A stretch of DNA of 64,000 nt from Limnomonas spitsbergensis (Eukaryota; Chlorophyta; Chlorophyceae; Chlamydomonadales): the NCBI GenBank assembly GCA_037349105.1, contig JAYJMM010000004.1, positions 5,421,001 through 5,485,000 of the forward strand, in the 5' to 3' direction. This document shows, piece after piece, positions 1 through 11,900 of the stretch; position 1 is the stretch's first letter; each line of letters opens with the position of its first letter. A program made the position numbers and the translations under genes. A model generated the notes under the pieces. It was given only the letters and a program-made list of their open reading frames with translations, was not told the origin of the DNA and ran no database searches.

Positions 1-640
1 CCTACGCTCCTCCTGTTGCCTCCTCCTACGCCCCTCCTGTTGCCTCCTCCTACGCTCCTCCTGTTGCCTCCTCCTACGCTCCTCCTGTTGCCTCCTCCTA
101 CGCTCCTCCTGTTGCCTCCTCCTACGCTCCTCCTGTTGCCTCCTCCTACGCCCCTCCTGTTGCCTCCTCCTACGCTCCTCCTGTTGCCTCCTCCTACGCT
201 CCTCCTGTTGCCTCCTCCTACGCTCCTCCTGTTGCCTCCTCCTACGCTCCTCCTGTTGCCTCCTCCTACGCCCCTCCTGTTGCCTCCTCCTACGCTCCTC
301 CTGTTGCCTCCTCCTACGCTCCTCCTGGTGCCTCCTCCTACGCTCCTCCTGTTGCCTCCTCCTACGCCCCTACTGGTGCTTCCTCCTATGCTTCTCCTGT
401 GGCCTCCTCCTACGCTCCTCCTGTTGCCTCCTTCTACGCTCCTCCTGTTGCCTCCTCCTACGCTCCTCATATTGCCTCCTCCTTCACACCTCCTGTCGCC
501 TTCTCCTACGCTCCACCTATTACCTCCTCCTACGCCCCTTCTGGGGCCTCCTTCTACGCTCCTCCTGTAGCCTTCTCCTACGCTCCTCCTATTGCCTCCT
601 ACGCTACTTCTGGGGCCTCCTCCTACGCTCCTCCTGTTGC
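1..640 (+). repeat. 24-bp coding tandem repeat
   Basis: The unit is 24 bp (CCTACGCTCCTCCTGTTGCC plus TCCT), repeated in register from base 1 and becoming degenerate after about 400. The period is eight codons, so length changes preserve the frame of the YAPPVASS protein. The other two forward frames are also largely open because of the composition, but they lead nowhere. Confidence 0.9.
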
Positions 641-3600
641 CTTATCCTCGCAGACTGCCTGCCTCATGTCGAGCGGACTGGTCGCTGTCGCGGGGCAGAC
701 CAACAGCTGCACCGCCCTGCTCTCGGCATTCAAACTGTTGACACTGGCGGCCCACTCCGTCGCCAGCCAACCGCAACAACAACAGCAGCAACTTCAGCAG
801 GAGTGTGCAACTGCCTTCATGCCCGTTGCCTCGTCCTCGATCCCTCCAGGGCCTGAGTCTGATGCTGAGGCGGAGGCGGTGGCTGGGACTGGGGCAGAGA
901 ACAGGACTGCAGGCGAGGCTTTGCAACGGCTGATGGGCTTGCCAAGGCTGCAAGAGGATGAAGCCGCGGCTCTCGAGGGAAGCAGGGGGGTCCTGCAGGT
1001 GAGGGTAGCTGACGATGATGGTGATGACAAGGATGATGACCCTAAACAATTTCAATCATTTTAAATAAGCAAACCCTAAACCCTGCCACCCTGGAATATA
1101 AACCCATAACATAGACCCTTACGGCTGGGGTGGGGGGGTAAGCTATAGGGAGCAGGAACCTGCTGATCCTCCACACCTGCCTCCACACCCTCCACCCCTG
1201 CCTCCACTTCTCCATTGGTGAGTACTTGAGTGATGAAACTCTTCACCATCATACATAATATGGAGAACCCTGTTTTGGTTTATCCAACTTAGGCTTCATA
1301 GTTATTGAAGGACAATCAGGGTCAGTGGTTTGTTGACCATAGCTCTCTAGTGGTTTCAGGGTTATGGTTTAGGTTTACATTGCTGTCTCTGTTCCACCTC
1401 CACTAACGGACACCAAAGGGGGCGGGGGCAGCTTGCTTCCCTGCTTGCTGATTCAGCTGTGGTTCTGGCCAGTGTGCATCGCTTTGAGAAGTAGGTCGGC
1501 CCGCGGTCAAACATTGGTCACCCCTGCGAGTGACTCCTAAGAGTAGCCCCCCAGGAGTGACCTTGGTTGACTCTCTGTGTCGTTCTGCTGCATCTGACCA
1601 ACTGCCCGATCCTCATTTCACAGGTGATTTCCGTCAATATTGCGCATGGATCGAATGAAAGGACGAGGTCTGCTGCATTCAGGTAGAGCTTGGAATGGGA
1701 AAACTGAGGGAAAGTTTGATGTGTTGCGTGTGGACGCCTTTCAATCATATTAAAATGTGAAGCTTGCTGCGTCCAGCTTGTAAGTGGAGTGGGATTGCAA
1801 AAGGCTGCTGGGGGTGAGCGCTGGCCACGTTCCAGATTTTCGTCTTCCGTGTTTCATTTGTCTACTTCAAGTTACCGGAAAGTATGCTTGTGGGTGTGGA
1901 ATTTTTTGTGCAAAATACGGTAGCTGTCAAGGCGTGGGCGTCTGGGTGGGCATCCGGTCCAAAGTGCTGTACCTTTTCCAAAGCCTCTCATCCTCCCAAA
2001 CGAGCAAGGTTAGAGCATAGTAATGCACAAACCTGAAGGCTAAAAGAGTTGTACCCATATCCTACATTCCTGTGCTCATGCCCAGGTTGTCTTCATCTGG
2101 CCAAGTGCTCCGGCACCTTCCTGCTGCATGCTGCGCCTTGCCTGGAAGCACACAACAGGCCGCTCAGCCACACCTCCTATAGCTCCCATGCTAATATATT
2201 CCACACTTATTTCAAAAGTACGGTTATGTGCTCCGAAGCCCGTGTAACCCAATGGTGTCCATTCTCTCCTGCTTCCACGCAGCTGCCTTCAGGCCCTGCT
2301 GGCGGGCCTGCCGCCCCGGCCCCGCCTGCACACACTGGCAGCCCTGGTGGGCATGCCCTCGCCGGCCTTTGTGGCTTTGGCGTTACAGCAGCTGCAGCGC
2401 CAGCTGATGACCTCCATAGAGCGACCAGGCGAGTGGGCAATCAAAGTGGCACTGTTTGTTGTTCTTGTTACAGAGGTATCGCATCCACCCACAGCTTTTT
2501 GCGAAAGGGCCAGACAGAGCGAGCGGACATAACCTAAAACATGCAATAAGGAGAAACGGGGCAAACCAAAGCAACACAAACAGTGTTAAGTTTTGTTGTC
2601 CAGCGCCCACAGTGTTCAATATTAGCCTGCTTGTGCATATTAGCATGCGTGTGCATATTAGCATGCGCTTGTAGTACTGTTTTTTATCCAGCTGACGTCC
2701 TTCATTGAGCCACCAGGCGAGTGGGCACCAGTTTTCTTTAAAGCTCCTTGACATCAATACTGGTCATCACCCAAGTGATTTCAAGGTAAAAACCCATGCA
2801 TTCGTATCGGGGGGGGGGGGAGGCATTGCACTGCCAAACCATGACATCTGAGATATACAGTAACCTAAACTTTGACGCATAGATCTTGTGGATCCTTGAT
2901 CCTTTTGAGGGTCTTTCATGTTTCAGACGAGCGATACCCACCCCTTCTGAGATGCTGCACAATCAGTTACCATGACAATGAGCAACCTGTCCATTGCTTA
3001 TTTTTATTATTTCAATGTGCAGCAGAATGTTTGGTAGGCCGTTGGGCAGCCTCCAGTGGGCTGAAAGAGCCAAAACTTGACCAGTCTACTGCCGGAGGCC
3101 CAAGAGGCCCAATCACACACCTCGAAAGCCGCGATGTAGCTGAATTGTAGCTGAAGCACATTGAAATTAACAGGGCCCCCCGAACCCGACGTCAAAGCTT
3201 CAGACAAACATGAAGACGCAAGCTCATGTCAGGGAGAATCAGCAGCAGCCGCAGCCCATCCCATCCTTAACATTGGATGTCAAGCAAAATCCAATAGCAT
3301 AACTGACCTCTTGAATCACCGAATCCTTAATGGTTTTTAATAGTCTTCAGACAGTGACAGTGTCGATATCAAAGTTAGCATACACAGGATTACCTTCAGT
3401 GGGCTGCATGGCTATTTTTTTGCCAACGTGCGACGAGAAATGTGCTCATTCGAATCAAACCATGTCCAGCCTACAGCCGGTGGAACTAGAGGCAACACTG
3501 CAACAGGGCTGGATGAACGTGGTTTCATCCAGAGATTGGAGCTGAATTGCGCAGCAACACACACTATATGTTAACCGTGATCTTGCAATACAGGCAGTCC

Positions 3601-4297
3601 CCAGGCCGCTGTCTTCTTGGCGCCATGCGTGCTGGGCCCAGTGCAGACGGTCTTGCAGCAGTTTGCCCTCCTGCATTTGAATACAAGCTCGGATGCTGAC
3701 AACAGATCTGACCCAAATGAGGTCAGTACAGGGCTGCAGGTGCCTTCTTAAGATTTGGTGTAATTCATTTGGAGCCAAGAAGCCTGTTCAATTGGATTGC
3801 CAGCCATGGGCTGTTTGAGGCTGAGCTTTAAGACTGTTCCTGCTGCCACTGGAAAGAGGCATCTTGTTATCTTGCGCTCGTTACCTCAAATAAAACCCTA
3901 GCTGCTGCTCATTATCAAATTTGCATAGTACTGCTGACCGTTTGAATTAAAACCAGCACCCCGCTGCATGATTCCCTCCCAGGCGAGGCTGGAGCTCGCG
4001 GACGCTGCGTGCGCTGCAGTCAGTATCGTGCGATGCCTGCTGCTGAGAATCGCACACCGGCCAGACAGCCTGCCCAGCACGATGATGGATGCGCTCAAGG
4101 CCATCCACGCAGCGTGGCTAACTCGGATTCAAATTCAAATTCAGGCCGAGCCGCTGGGTGATGCAACAGATTGGAAGTGTGGGTCTGGGGGAAGTGCGCT
4201 GGCAGAGGAGGAGCAGGGGAGCCTGCCCCTGGTGCGGCTGGGGGAAGCATTATCTGGGGTCATGGCCTTGATGGACAAAAGCACGTCCCCCACTTAA
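1..4297 (+). CDS. 3' part of a gene with YAPPVASS octapeptide repeats; function unknown
   Basis: The reading frame is open from the left edge (codons starting at base 3), so the 5' end is outside the window. The first exon (to 998) encodes about 25 copies of an 8-residue unit, Tyr-Ala-Pro-Pro-Val-Ala-Ser-Ser. It then runs into a non-repetitive tail with a Gln run and an acidic, helical stretch. CAG at 996-998 is followed by GTGAGG, a good donor. A likely second exon starts at 2293 after TTCAG and is rich in Leu, Ala and Gln (LALQQLQRQL). Its 3' end is uncertain: 2475 before GTATCG keeps phase, but that stretch runs into dispersed-repeat DNA. A likely last exon is 3983-4297, with stop TAA. All three exons join in phase 0. 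The Pro/Ser/Tyr repeats recall hydroxyproline-rich wall glycoproteins, but the helical C-terminal part does not, and I do not recognise the family. The last two exons are inferred from splice signals and protein-like composition only. Confidence 0.5.
999..2292 (+). other. Putative intron, no gene seen
   Basis: This stretch lies between the repeat exon (donor GTGAGG at 999) and the putative next exon (acceptor TTCAG ending at 2292). It has scattered telomere-like CCCTAAACCC motifs near 1070. I see no coding exon in it. Confidence 0.4.
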
Positions 4298-5970
4298 CAC
4301 CGCGCTCAGTATTTCCCATTATAATTTGAAATCGTGGGTTTCACATTTTAACGCACCCTAGTTTGCCACCGAACCTTACCTGGGTTCCCCATTTTGCAGA
4401 ATTTAATTTACCACGATCTAGCAAAATTGCAGGCCCTGCCTTGTGGTGGAGTTGCAGTTCAGGCGTATGGTTCCGTCTAACCGAGTCAATGACATTTCAC
4501 CTGGGCCCTGCTCAAAAAGGCTCGGCTGCGCGAGCGCCCGCCTGTCCCGTTGGAAGAAAAGAAAAGAAACTTGAGGTAAGAGGGTAAGAAGGAAAACAAC
4601 ACAAAGGAGAAACAACCCCGTCTAAAAAAGGAAAGGGCAGCCCGAGTTATCCTTGCCCCTCCCAAGCCTATTCCGCCTGACCTTGTGATAATAAGTTGAT
4701 AACTGTTGACTCTTAGACCTCCCCTATGTGTAGGATGATGGCCTGTCCGGATAGGGCAGCGGTTTCTCGTGCCGGTCAGTTTTTATGAAGTGACTGAGTG
4801 AAGACGTAGGCTGCTATTATCCCCCTGTGATATCCCTGGCCCTGACTGAAACTGTAAAAATATCAAAACTGAACGAGGGGGGGCAGAAAAAAAAGTAGGG
4901 ACCCCATCCCCCCTAATTCTCCAAAACGCATCCGTTTGACATGGGAGTTGCACCTAACGACTTTTGGGAGGGTACCTCGGCTTCATGGGGGAAAACGTTT
5001 TTTTAGGACCTTGGACCCCCCCCTCCTAGTTTGACATGCGTTGACCGGGTACTTAATGTTGACCGTTGACCATGCATAGGGGGTCGTTGGAAAGCCCTGG
5101 CCCTACCCTATGCAGTGAGATCTTCATTGTGCAGTTTTCTCGGGGCTGAGATGTTATTTGCAAAATAAGAACCTCATTGTTTGGCTCTCTGTACCTCAAA
5201 ACCATAGGGCCAAAAAGCATTTTAAGACCAGATATGGGAAGCTCTCGTCAAGCTCCATACTTTTCGAGGATGAGGTGTTCTCAGTTGTTTTTGCCCTACT
5301 CCTCGAATCTGAACACTGTGTTTTACAATTAGATGAACGTTTAGTAAGACGCCTGCGAAGTGGCCCACTGCCCAGACTGTACCTGTGGACTGGGTGAGCA
5401 TACCCTGCAGATTACCAGGGCCTAAATGATACCAGGCAGTGCACATAACAATCCCCTGGTTAAAGCTAATGTACCATTACAGTAGGTATTGATACAAGCC
5501 GCGAATCACTTTTTGGCATCCAATGAATATAAAATACCCGGCCAAATTGGGTAAATGAAACCGTATGGTAACTGAACTCAGATGTAAAGGTGGTATACAT
5601 ATTTCGGATCCTCCCGTTCTTTGGGCGCCAAGAGCCAGGCTTACTGGCCCGTCACAGACCCTATAACTTCTGCTCATGTGCAGACTGCGTAGGGAACAGG
5701 CCAGGGGAAGGTATCTTAAGAAAATGCCAATTCTTCAGTACAGTTTCCACCCCCAGCTTTTCACCTAGCCTATCCATTAGTGTGCTTTATCACACCCTCC
5801 AACATGCCTACATTTTTTGTTGATCTCACTCAACGTTGCATTTGTGAGCACCAGTCCCAGCATGAGCGTGTCAGCTGGTCCCCCAAGGTTTGGCAGAAAA
5901 TTCAAATCAATACATACCAAGATTTGAGGTTCATACAGAAGATATGACTCAGGACTACAGCTTCCGTGTC
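4298..5970. other. Convergent intergenic region
   Basis: This separates the 3' ends of the repeat-protein gene (+) and the AlkB-like gene (-). It carries one solo copy of the dispersed transposon end at about 4484-4551. A TGTAA motif at about 4852 and its complement at about 5477 could be polyadenylation signals for the two genes. I see no exon-like coding. Confidence 0.5.
4484..4551 (-). repeat. Solo transposon-end module
   Basis: GTCAATGACATTTCACCTGG, then GCCCTGCTCAAAAAGGCTCGG. This is the same module as the ends of the 38.7-40.0 kb element. Other copies: 22327-22384, 23226-23268 and 57895-57955 (same orientation); 40270-40322, 40531-40577, 42489-42540 and 57469-57508 (opposite). Confidence 0.75.
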
Positions 5971-8900
5971 TCATCCACCTGCTGGCTCGACAAGCTCGAT
6001 ATCGCTGCACAGTCGTCGAAAGGTGACAGACAACCTTGTGCCCCGCTCCACCAAAATCCCTTCAAGGGGTTTTGAAATCTTCTGCACCTCCTGACCTCTG
6101 TTGCAGCCTCCATCCTCCTTGTCCATTACGTGCGTCGTTGACTCAACAGGAAGACCACGGAGCGTTGTGTCTGCGTCCTCTCCAACGCTCGTTTCGTCAC
6201 CCTCCTGATCTGCCTGCACTGCCTGAATCTCTGGGTGCGTTTGAACCTCAAAAAGGCCCCTGGCCCTCTTGCAGCTGATAGTGACAGGAGCATCGGAAGA
6301 CAGAGATGCAGGATCTGGAGCAGCACAAAGAGATCCAGCAGGTTCCTGAGCCGCGGCCCTGACCCCGTCAGGAGCAGCAGGGGCAGAAGACTGGGATTCC
6401 TGCTTTATCATGCGCCTCACCACCCGCCCGCTGTCAGCAACAGCACCGGTGCCTGCCAAGCTGTAACACCCATTTGGTGGAATCACGCCGTTGTCAACAG
6501 AAGCAGCCTTGTCCATTGGATGATGTGCCGTTATTTCATCTGTGGGAGGAGTGGTGCACAGCTGGGAGCCAGCTGACGCTACCAAAGCAGCGCCTCCAGC
6601 AGTGCTAAAGAGAGAGTGGTCCTGCAATTCAAATTTAAAAAATGTGTTGTTAACTCCGGTCCAAATCCGGTGTAGGCGTGACATGATCCCAAGAGGGTAA
6701 TGGATGGCAATTGACAAATCAATTAATTGTTTGAGGACCGATATCTTCAAGGATCTGATTCCAACGGCTACGGCTTACCGCGATCACTCCCCCGTCCCTT
6801 TCCAAATACATGCCACCAACCTCGCCAGGCAGTGGCTGGCTGCTGTCACTCAGCTTCGCCCCTCCTCCTGCCCGGCCACCTCCTCGCACCTGTTGACTTG
6901 CACTGTGTGATAGCTGAGACAATGACGCGACAGATACCCGATCCAATGGTGGCATGTCGCCGTGGTAGGTTTCGCTGTGTACTGCCGCTATGCCGTGGTT
7001 CCAGCGGTACCGCGCGTCAGAGTGCAGGAGCAGCAGGTCACCACCACACAGAAGCACCTTGCAAACACATACATGGAACAAACGAGGCGCAGCATCGGTG
7101 CATCCTTGCTTGGATTTCTTCGACGGCATGCTGACGAGGAGCAGCAGGCTCAAGTCCAATAGGCAGAGACCTGTGCTGCTCAGATCACAGGCAGGCTCAA
7201 GTCCAATCCCATGGATCCACCTGCACAAACCCTGAGATCCAGCCCTGAATCCACCAGCAGGACCCCCTTAGTTACTAACCTGGAATATATTTTATTCAAT
7301 CCCATCATGTGTCTGACTGCTGCACCCCTCAGATCCACCCCCTATCTACCTATTTGACCCCTTGGATCCACCCAGGCACTCCCCGGATCCAACCCTTGGA
7401 TCCACCAACTAGATCTCTCAGATGCAACCCTTGGATCCACCCACTTGACTCCTCAGATCTAAGCATTGGATCCACTATTGGATCCCTTGGATCCAAACCC
7501 TGGATTCACCTGCATGACCCCTCAGATCCAAACCTTGGACCCACCTGCATAACCCCTCAGATCCAACCCTTAGATCTACCTGCTGGACTGGCAATGCTTC
7601 ATCGGCCACATGCTGCAGGTTCATCACCGCCGCATCACCAAAGCTGACACTGCACACGCCATCCTAGGGGTGCAGGGGTGAGGCTGGTTTCAGATTTTAC
7701 AGATACACAAAAAGGGATGGAATCACCTCCTTGAGGTGGGTGGATGGGCGCTAATCACATACCGTAAAACCACTTTGACTCCACTCGTAATTAAATAATT
7801 ATTGGGGTGCGCGGACATGGCTGCGCGCTAATATTAATTCGAAAATTGTCGCTGCGCGGAGCGTCATTCAGGTGCCCAAACAACTATTTTGGGGGTGCGC
7901 GGTATGATTTAAAAACAGCACTTTTTACAAAAAATTGCGCGCTAGCACGCGACTGTTTGATTCGACATCCGTTCAGTCATCCTTGTCAAGTGTGCCCAAA
8001 TAGCCCTGCAAAGTAACACTACTGATGACTCAAATGAGCACTACCGGTACTCATAGCTAGCATTACTGCTCAGTTCAGCCTCCATCCATTCGGCTCGCCA
8101 GTCCAATCGCCAACGCCTATCCTCGGCCTGCTCGGCCTTCCAATCCTCCTCAGCCTCCCTCGCCTCCCTCGCCTCCTCATCCTCCTCCCCCTCCTCCTCC
8201 TCCTCCTCCTCCGCCTCCACCTCCTTCTTCTTGTCCTCCTTCTCCTCGTCCTCCTTCTTCTCGGCCTCCTTCTTCTCTGCCTCCTTGTTCTCGCCCTCCT
8301 CCTTCTCGCCCCCCTCCTTCTTGGGTTGAAAGAGCATAGACCTGGGTAGTTTACACTTCCTAGTACTAGTACTGTTCATGTTCAAGGCAACATGGCACGG
8401 TGACGGCGGCGCCATTTGTAAGTGGTGGCGTAGAGCGCTTTGCCGAGCATAATCCCGTTTGTAAAACGGTTGTACATACGGTTTGTGTGTCCATGTCCAT
8501 GCGGCGCCTTGCATCTGACATGATTTGGTCAATGAAACAACCATCTAGATTTAACATCTTTAAGAAAATTAGTGAGCTCAGCCAATAAAAGTTGGCCAGG
8601 AACGCAGAGGCAAGGAAGTGAAGGGAGGAGGCGGAGGAGCTCCTGGACCAGCTCAGCGAGGCAAAGCTAATGGAGGCTACTGCGGAAAAGACGAGGAAGG
8701 AAAGGAAGAAGGTAAAAGCCTAGGTCCCTGATCTGCTAGATACCGTACATGGCTGAGTAGGCTGAGTGGTTGGCATGCTTTGTCATTTCATCTATGATTA
8801 AATTACTGGTGAGGGTGAGATGAAGGGTTTAGGGATATGGCTGAGGGTTGAGGGTGACATGAAGGGGTAATGGATATCTGATTTAATAGATGGTTTGCTT

Positions 8901-11900
8901 GTCCTGTCCTGTCATTGCATGCATGGCATGTACCGGTACTTGCCTGCCATGTGTAGCAACATGGCTTATCTTGTGTTATAATATTTTGTCATTTTTCTGC
9001 ACGAACCCTTAGGTGGCCCCAAAGACATCCGATGCTGTGACAGTGGCTGCTGCCTTGGTGGCAAAGCCCAAGCGGAAGAGGCAGCCGAGCAAGACTGACA
9101 AGCAAAGGAAAGCCACATGCAAGGCTAACAAGACCAAGGCGGCCAAGGCGAAGCAGGCAGAGAAGGAGGGGGAGGAGGACACGGAGGATCAGGAGGATCA
9201 AGAGGATCTGGATGATCAGGGGGATCAGGAGGATCAGGGGGATCTGGAGGATCAGGGGGGTCAGGAGATTCTGGAGGATCAGGAGCAAGAGGAGCAGGTG
9301 GAGGAGGAGGAGGAGGAGTGGGAGTGGGAGGAGGGGGAGGAGGAGACGGAGGAGGAGGAGGAGGAGGAGGAGGAGGAGGACTATGTTGACTTTTGCTGAC
9401 CGTGTACCAAAGGTGGATGAATTTTGAGTACCGTATGATGACTTTTGCTGACTTTCAGGCTTTTAACAAAGTTTTACTGTACTGGCTGAAAGTGCTGCGC
9501 GGAAGGAAATTTAAATTATTTTCAGTGATGCGCGATGTTAAATTAATTTACCTGCTGCGCGACGTTAAATTAAATTAAAAATTCGTCGCTGCGCGACCGT
9601 TTTCTAAATTGCTTTTAGGTGCGCGACGGGGAAAAAAACTTATTTTGGGGGTGCGCGGAGTCTAAGTGGTTTTATGGTGTAGATTTTCTCCTCCCGTCCG
9701 CTACCGGGGCTTATTGGCTACAGAGTATCTAAATTTGAACAGAGCGAATCTGCTCCCAAAACATTATATCTGCTCCTGTGCAGAGCGTATCTGCTCCTGA
9801 ATTTAGATCTGGGAGTATCTGAATTTCGAGCAGAGCTGGGGCTCCAGAATCAATAACTTTCGGGTCTTAAGCACTACAGGGCAGCAAACGTGTCTGTGTC
9901 CGTGTTTTTGTTGTGGGCTCCTCGTCTGTCGGTTGGTGTTGGTTGGTGTCTCAGCTTTGGTGTTGCCCGTGGTCGGTCCGTTGCCTCTGCTGTTGGCGTT
10001 TCTGTTTGTTCTTTGGTGCCTGTTTCGGTTTTCGTTTGTGGTTTCCTCCCAATTCGATCTGCCTGGCCCTTTTGCAGAAGGCTGTGGGTGGTTGCGTCAG
10101 CTTTGTAACAACGACAGACAAAGGATATCCAGAGGGCAGGCTACTAGAGCGTTGCCTTGAGCAGAAGGAGAAAAACTGCAAAGGCCGATAATACTGCGCT
10201 GGTTGCCCAGCCTTGCATTCAACCTAGGTAGTACCCTAGCATTTGCATGGCATCCTTCAACCCTAAACCCTGAACCATAGCATTTGCATGGCATCCTTCA
10301 ACCCTAAACCCTGAACCCTAGCATTTGCATGGCATCCTTCAACCCTAAACCCTGAACCCTAGCATTTGCATGGCATCCTTCAACCCTAAACCCTGAACCC
10401 TAGCATTTGCATGGCATCCTTCAACCCTAAACCCTGTACCCTAGCATTTGCATGGCATCCTTCAACCCTAAACCCTGTACCCTAGCATTTGCATGGCATC
10501 CTTCAACCCTAAACCCTGAACCCTAGCATTTGCATGGCATCCTTCAACCCTAAACCCTGAACCCTAGCATTTGCATGGCATCCTTCAACCCTAAACCCTG
10601 AACCCTAGCATTTGCATGGCATCCTTCAACCCTAAACCCTGAACCCTTGCATTTGCATGGCATCCTTCAACCCTAAACCCTAGCATTTGCATGGCATCCT
10701 TCAACCCTAAACCCTCAACCCTAGCATTTGCATGGCATCCTTCAACCCTTAACCCTAAATTATAAACCCTAAACCCTAGCATTTGCATGGCATGCTTCAA
10801 CCAAAGGCCCAAGGTGTCTGAGACAAGTCCATTCGAAAAAATTAGCATTGCTTACCCAATTCGCCATTACCCTTTTCAAGACAAAAGGCAATCAGGAGCT
10901 CCTGGCTGGTGATCCTTCAAAATACAGTGCACACGCCCAGATGCAAACCGGTAATGTACACGAGGTGTTTACACCTCGCATGTTCTGATACATGGTGAAT
11001 ACCAGCGGTAGGTTTCCCGGCATGAAAGAATGTCGTCTGAACACGCAATGACAAGATATGCCAATCGTTTGGTGAAAGTAGGGGGTGAAAGCCAAAAGAT
11101 ACTCCAGCACATCCCCTTCAGTCCAGCTTCCTTACAAAGCCCACGAGGCACTTGGAGCGCAGAACGAAAATGTGTGTTGGTGTTGGTAAGGAGTGGTAGA
11201 CCAGAACCAGTGCTGTGCCGAGTACGGTCCTTACAGTGGCTGAATTACGTAGCTGAGTTCAGTGACTGTAACTTACAGGCAAATCCAGCTACTTTTACCA
11301 GTAAGGGACGGTAATTAATGAAATGATTTCTAAATTACGGCGCAATTGCACAGCCCTGACCAGAACCCATAAAGGACACGTCACCCTGTTTGACCGGTGC
11401 CCCAACAGGTCTTCTCCGGGTTCGAAAGTCTGGTATCAGGCAGATCGGAGCTGCCTTGACTCTCAAGCTACAATTCGTCATATGCACCAGTGCGCCACTG
11501 GGCTGCTGTCGGAGGCCACCCCTGGGCCTATGGGGACCCAAACATGACGGGCCTGCGACCAGAGACCCGAGCGACAGGGCATCCTGCATCAGGACCCCTT
11601 GGTCACAAACTGGTGCGCACCTGGAGTGTGGCTGAAGTGCACTATAATAGCATTGCTCTCAAATGCTCATCCTACCTCGAATCTCATCCAGCCCACATGT
11701 GGGCAGATGCCCAGCCCAGCCCCTGCCCCTGCCCAGCCCCTGTCCTGCCCAGCCCCTGTCCTGCCCCTACCCTGCCCCTGCCCAGCCCCTGTCCTGCCCC
11801 TACCCTGCCCCTGTCCTGCCCCTACCCTGCCCCTGCCCTGCCCCTACCCAGCGCCTGCCCCTGCCCGGCCCCTGTCCTGCCCCTACCCTGCCTCTGTCCT

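Larger units (their letters stand above)
7761..9680. mobile_element. 1.9-kb inverted-repeat transposon-like element in AlkB intron 3
   Basis: The left end reads CCGTAAAACCACTTTGACTC. The complement of the right end reads CCATAAAACCACTTAGACTC, giving about 21-bp terminal inverted repeats with two differences. Next to both ends are AT-rich blocks dotted with GCTGCGCG motifs and the string ATTTTGGGGGTGCGCGG in the same orientation (about 7890 and 9640). Inside are a minus-strand acidic ORF (8544-8041) and plus-strand exon-like pieces (about 8626-8710 and 9013-9399). No transposase motif is visible, so it is probably non-autonomous. No clear target-site duplication was found. Confidence 0.6.

Noticed and set aside
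10226..10800. True telomere or contig end
   Set aside because: The motif is part of a 41-bp unit inside an intron with unique sequence on both sides.
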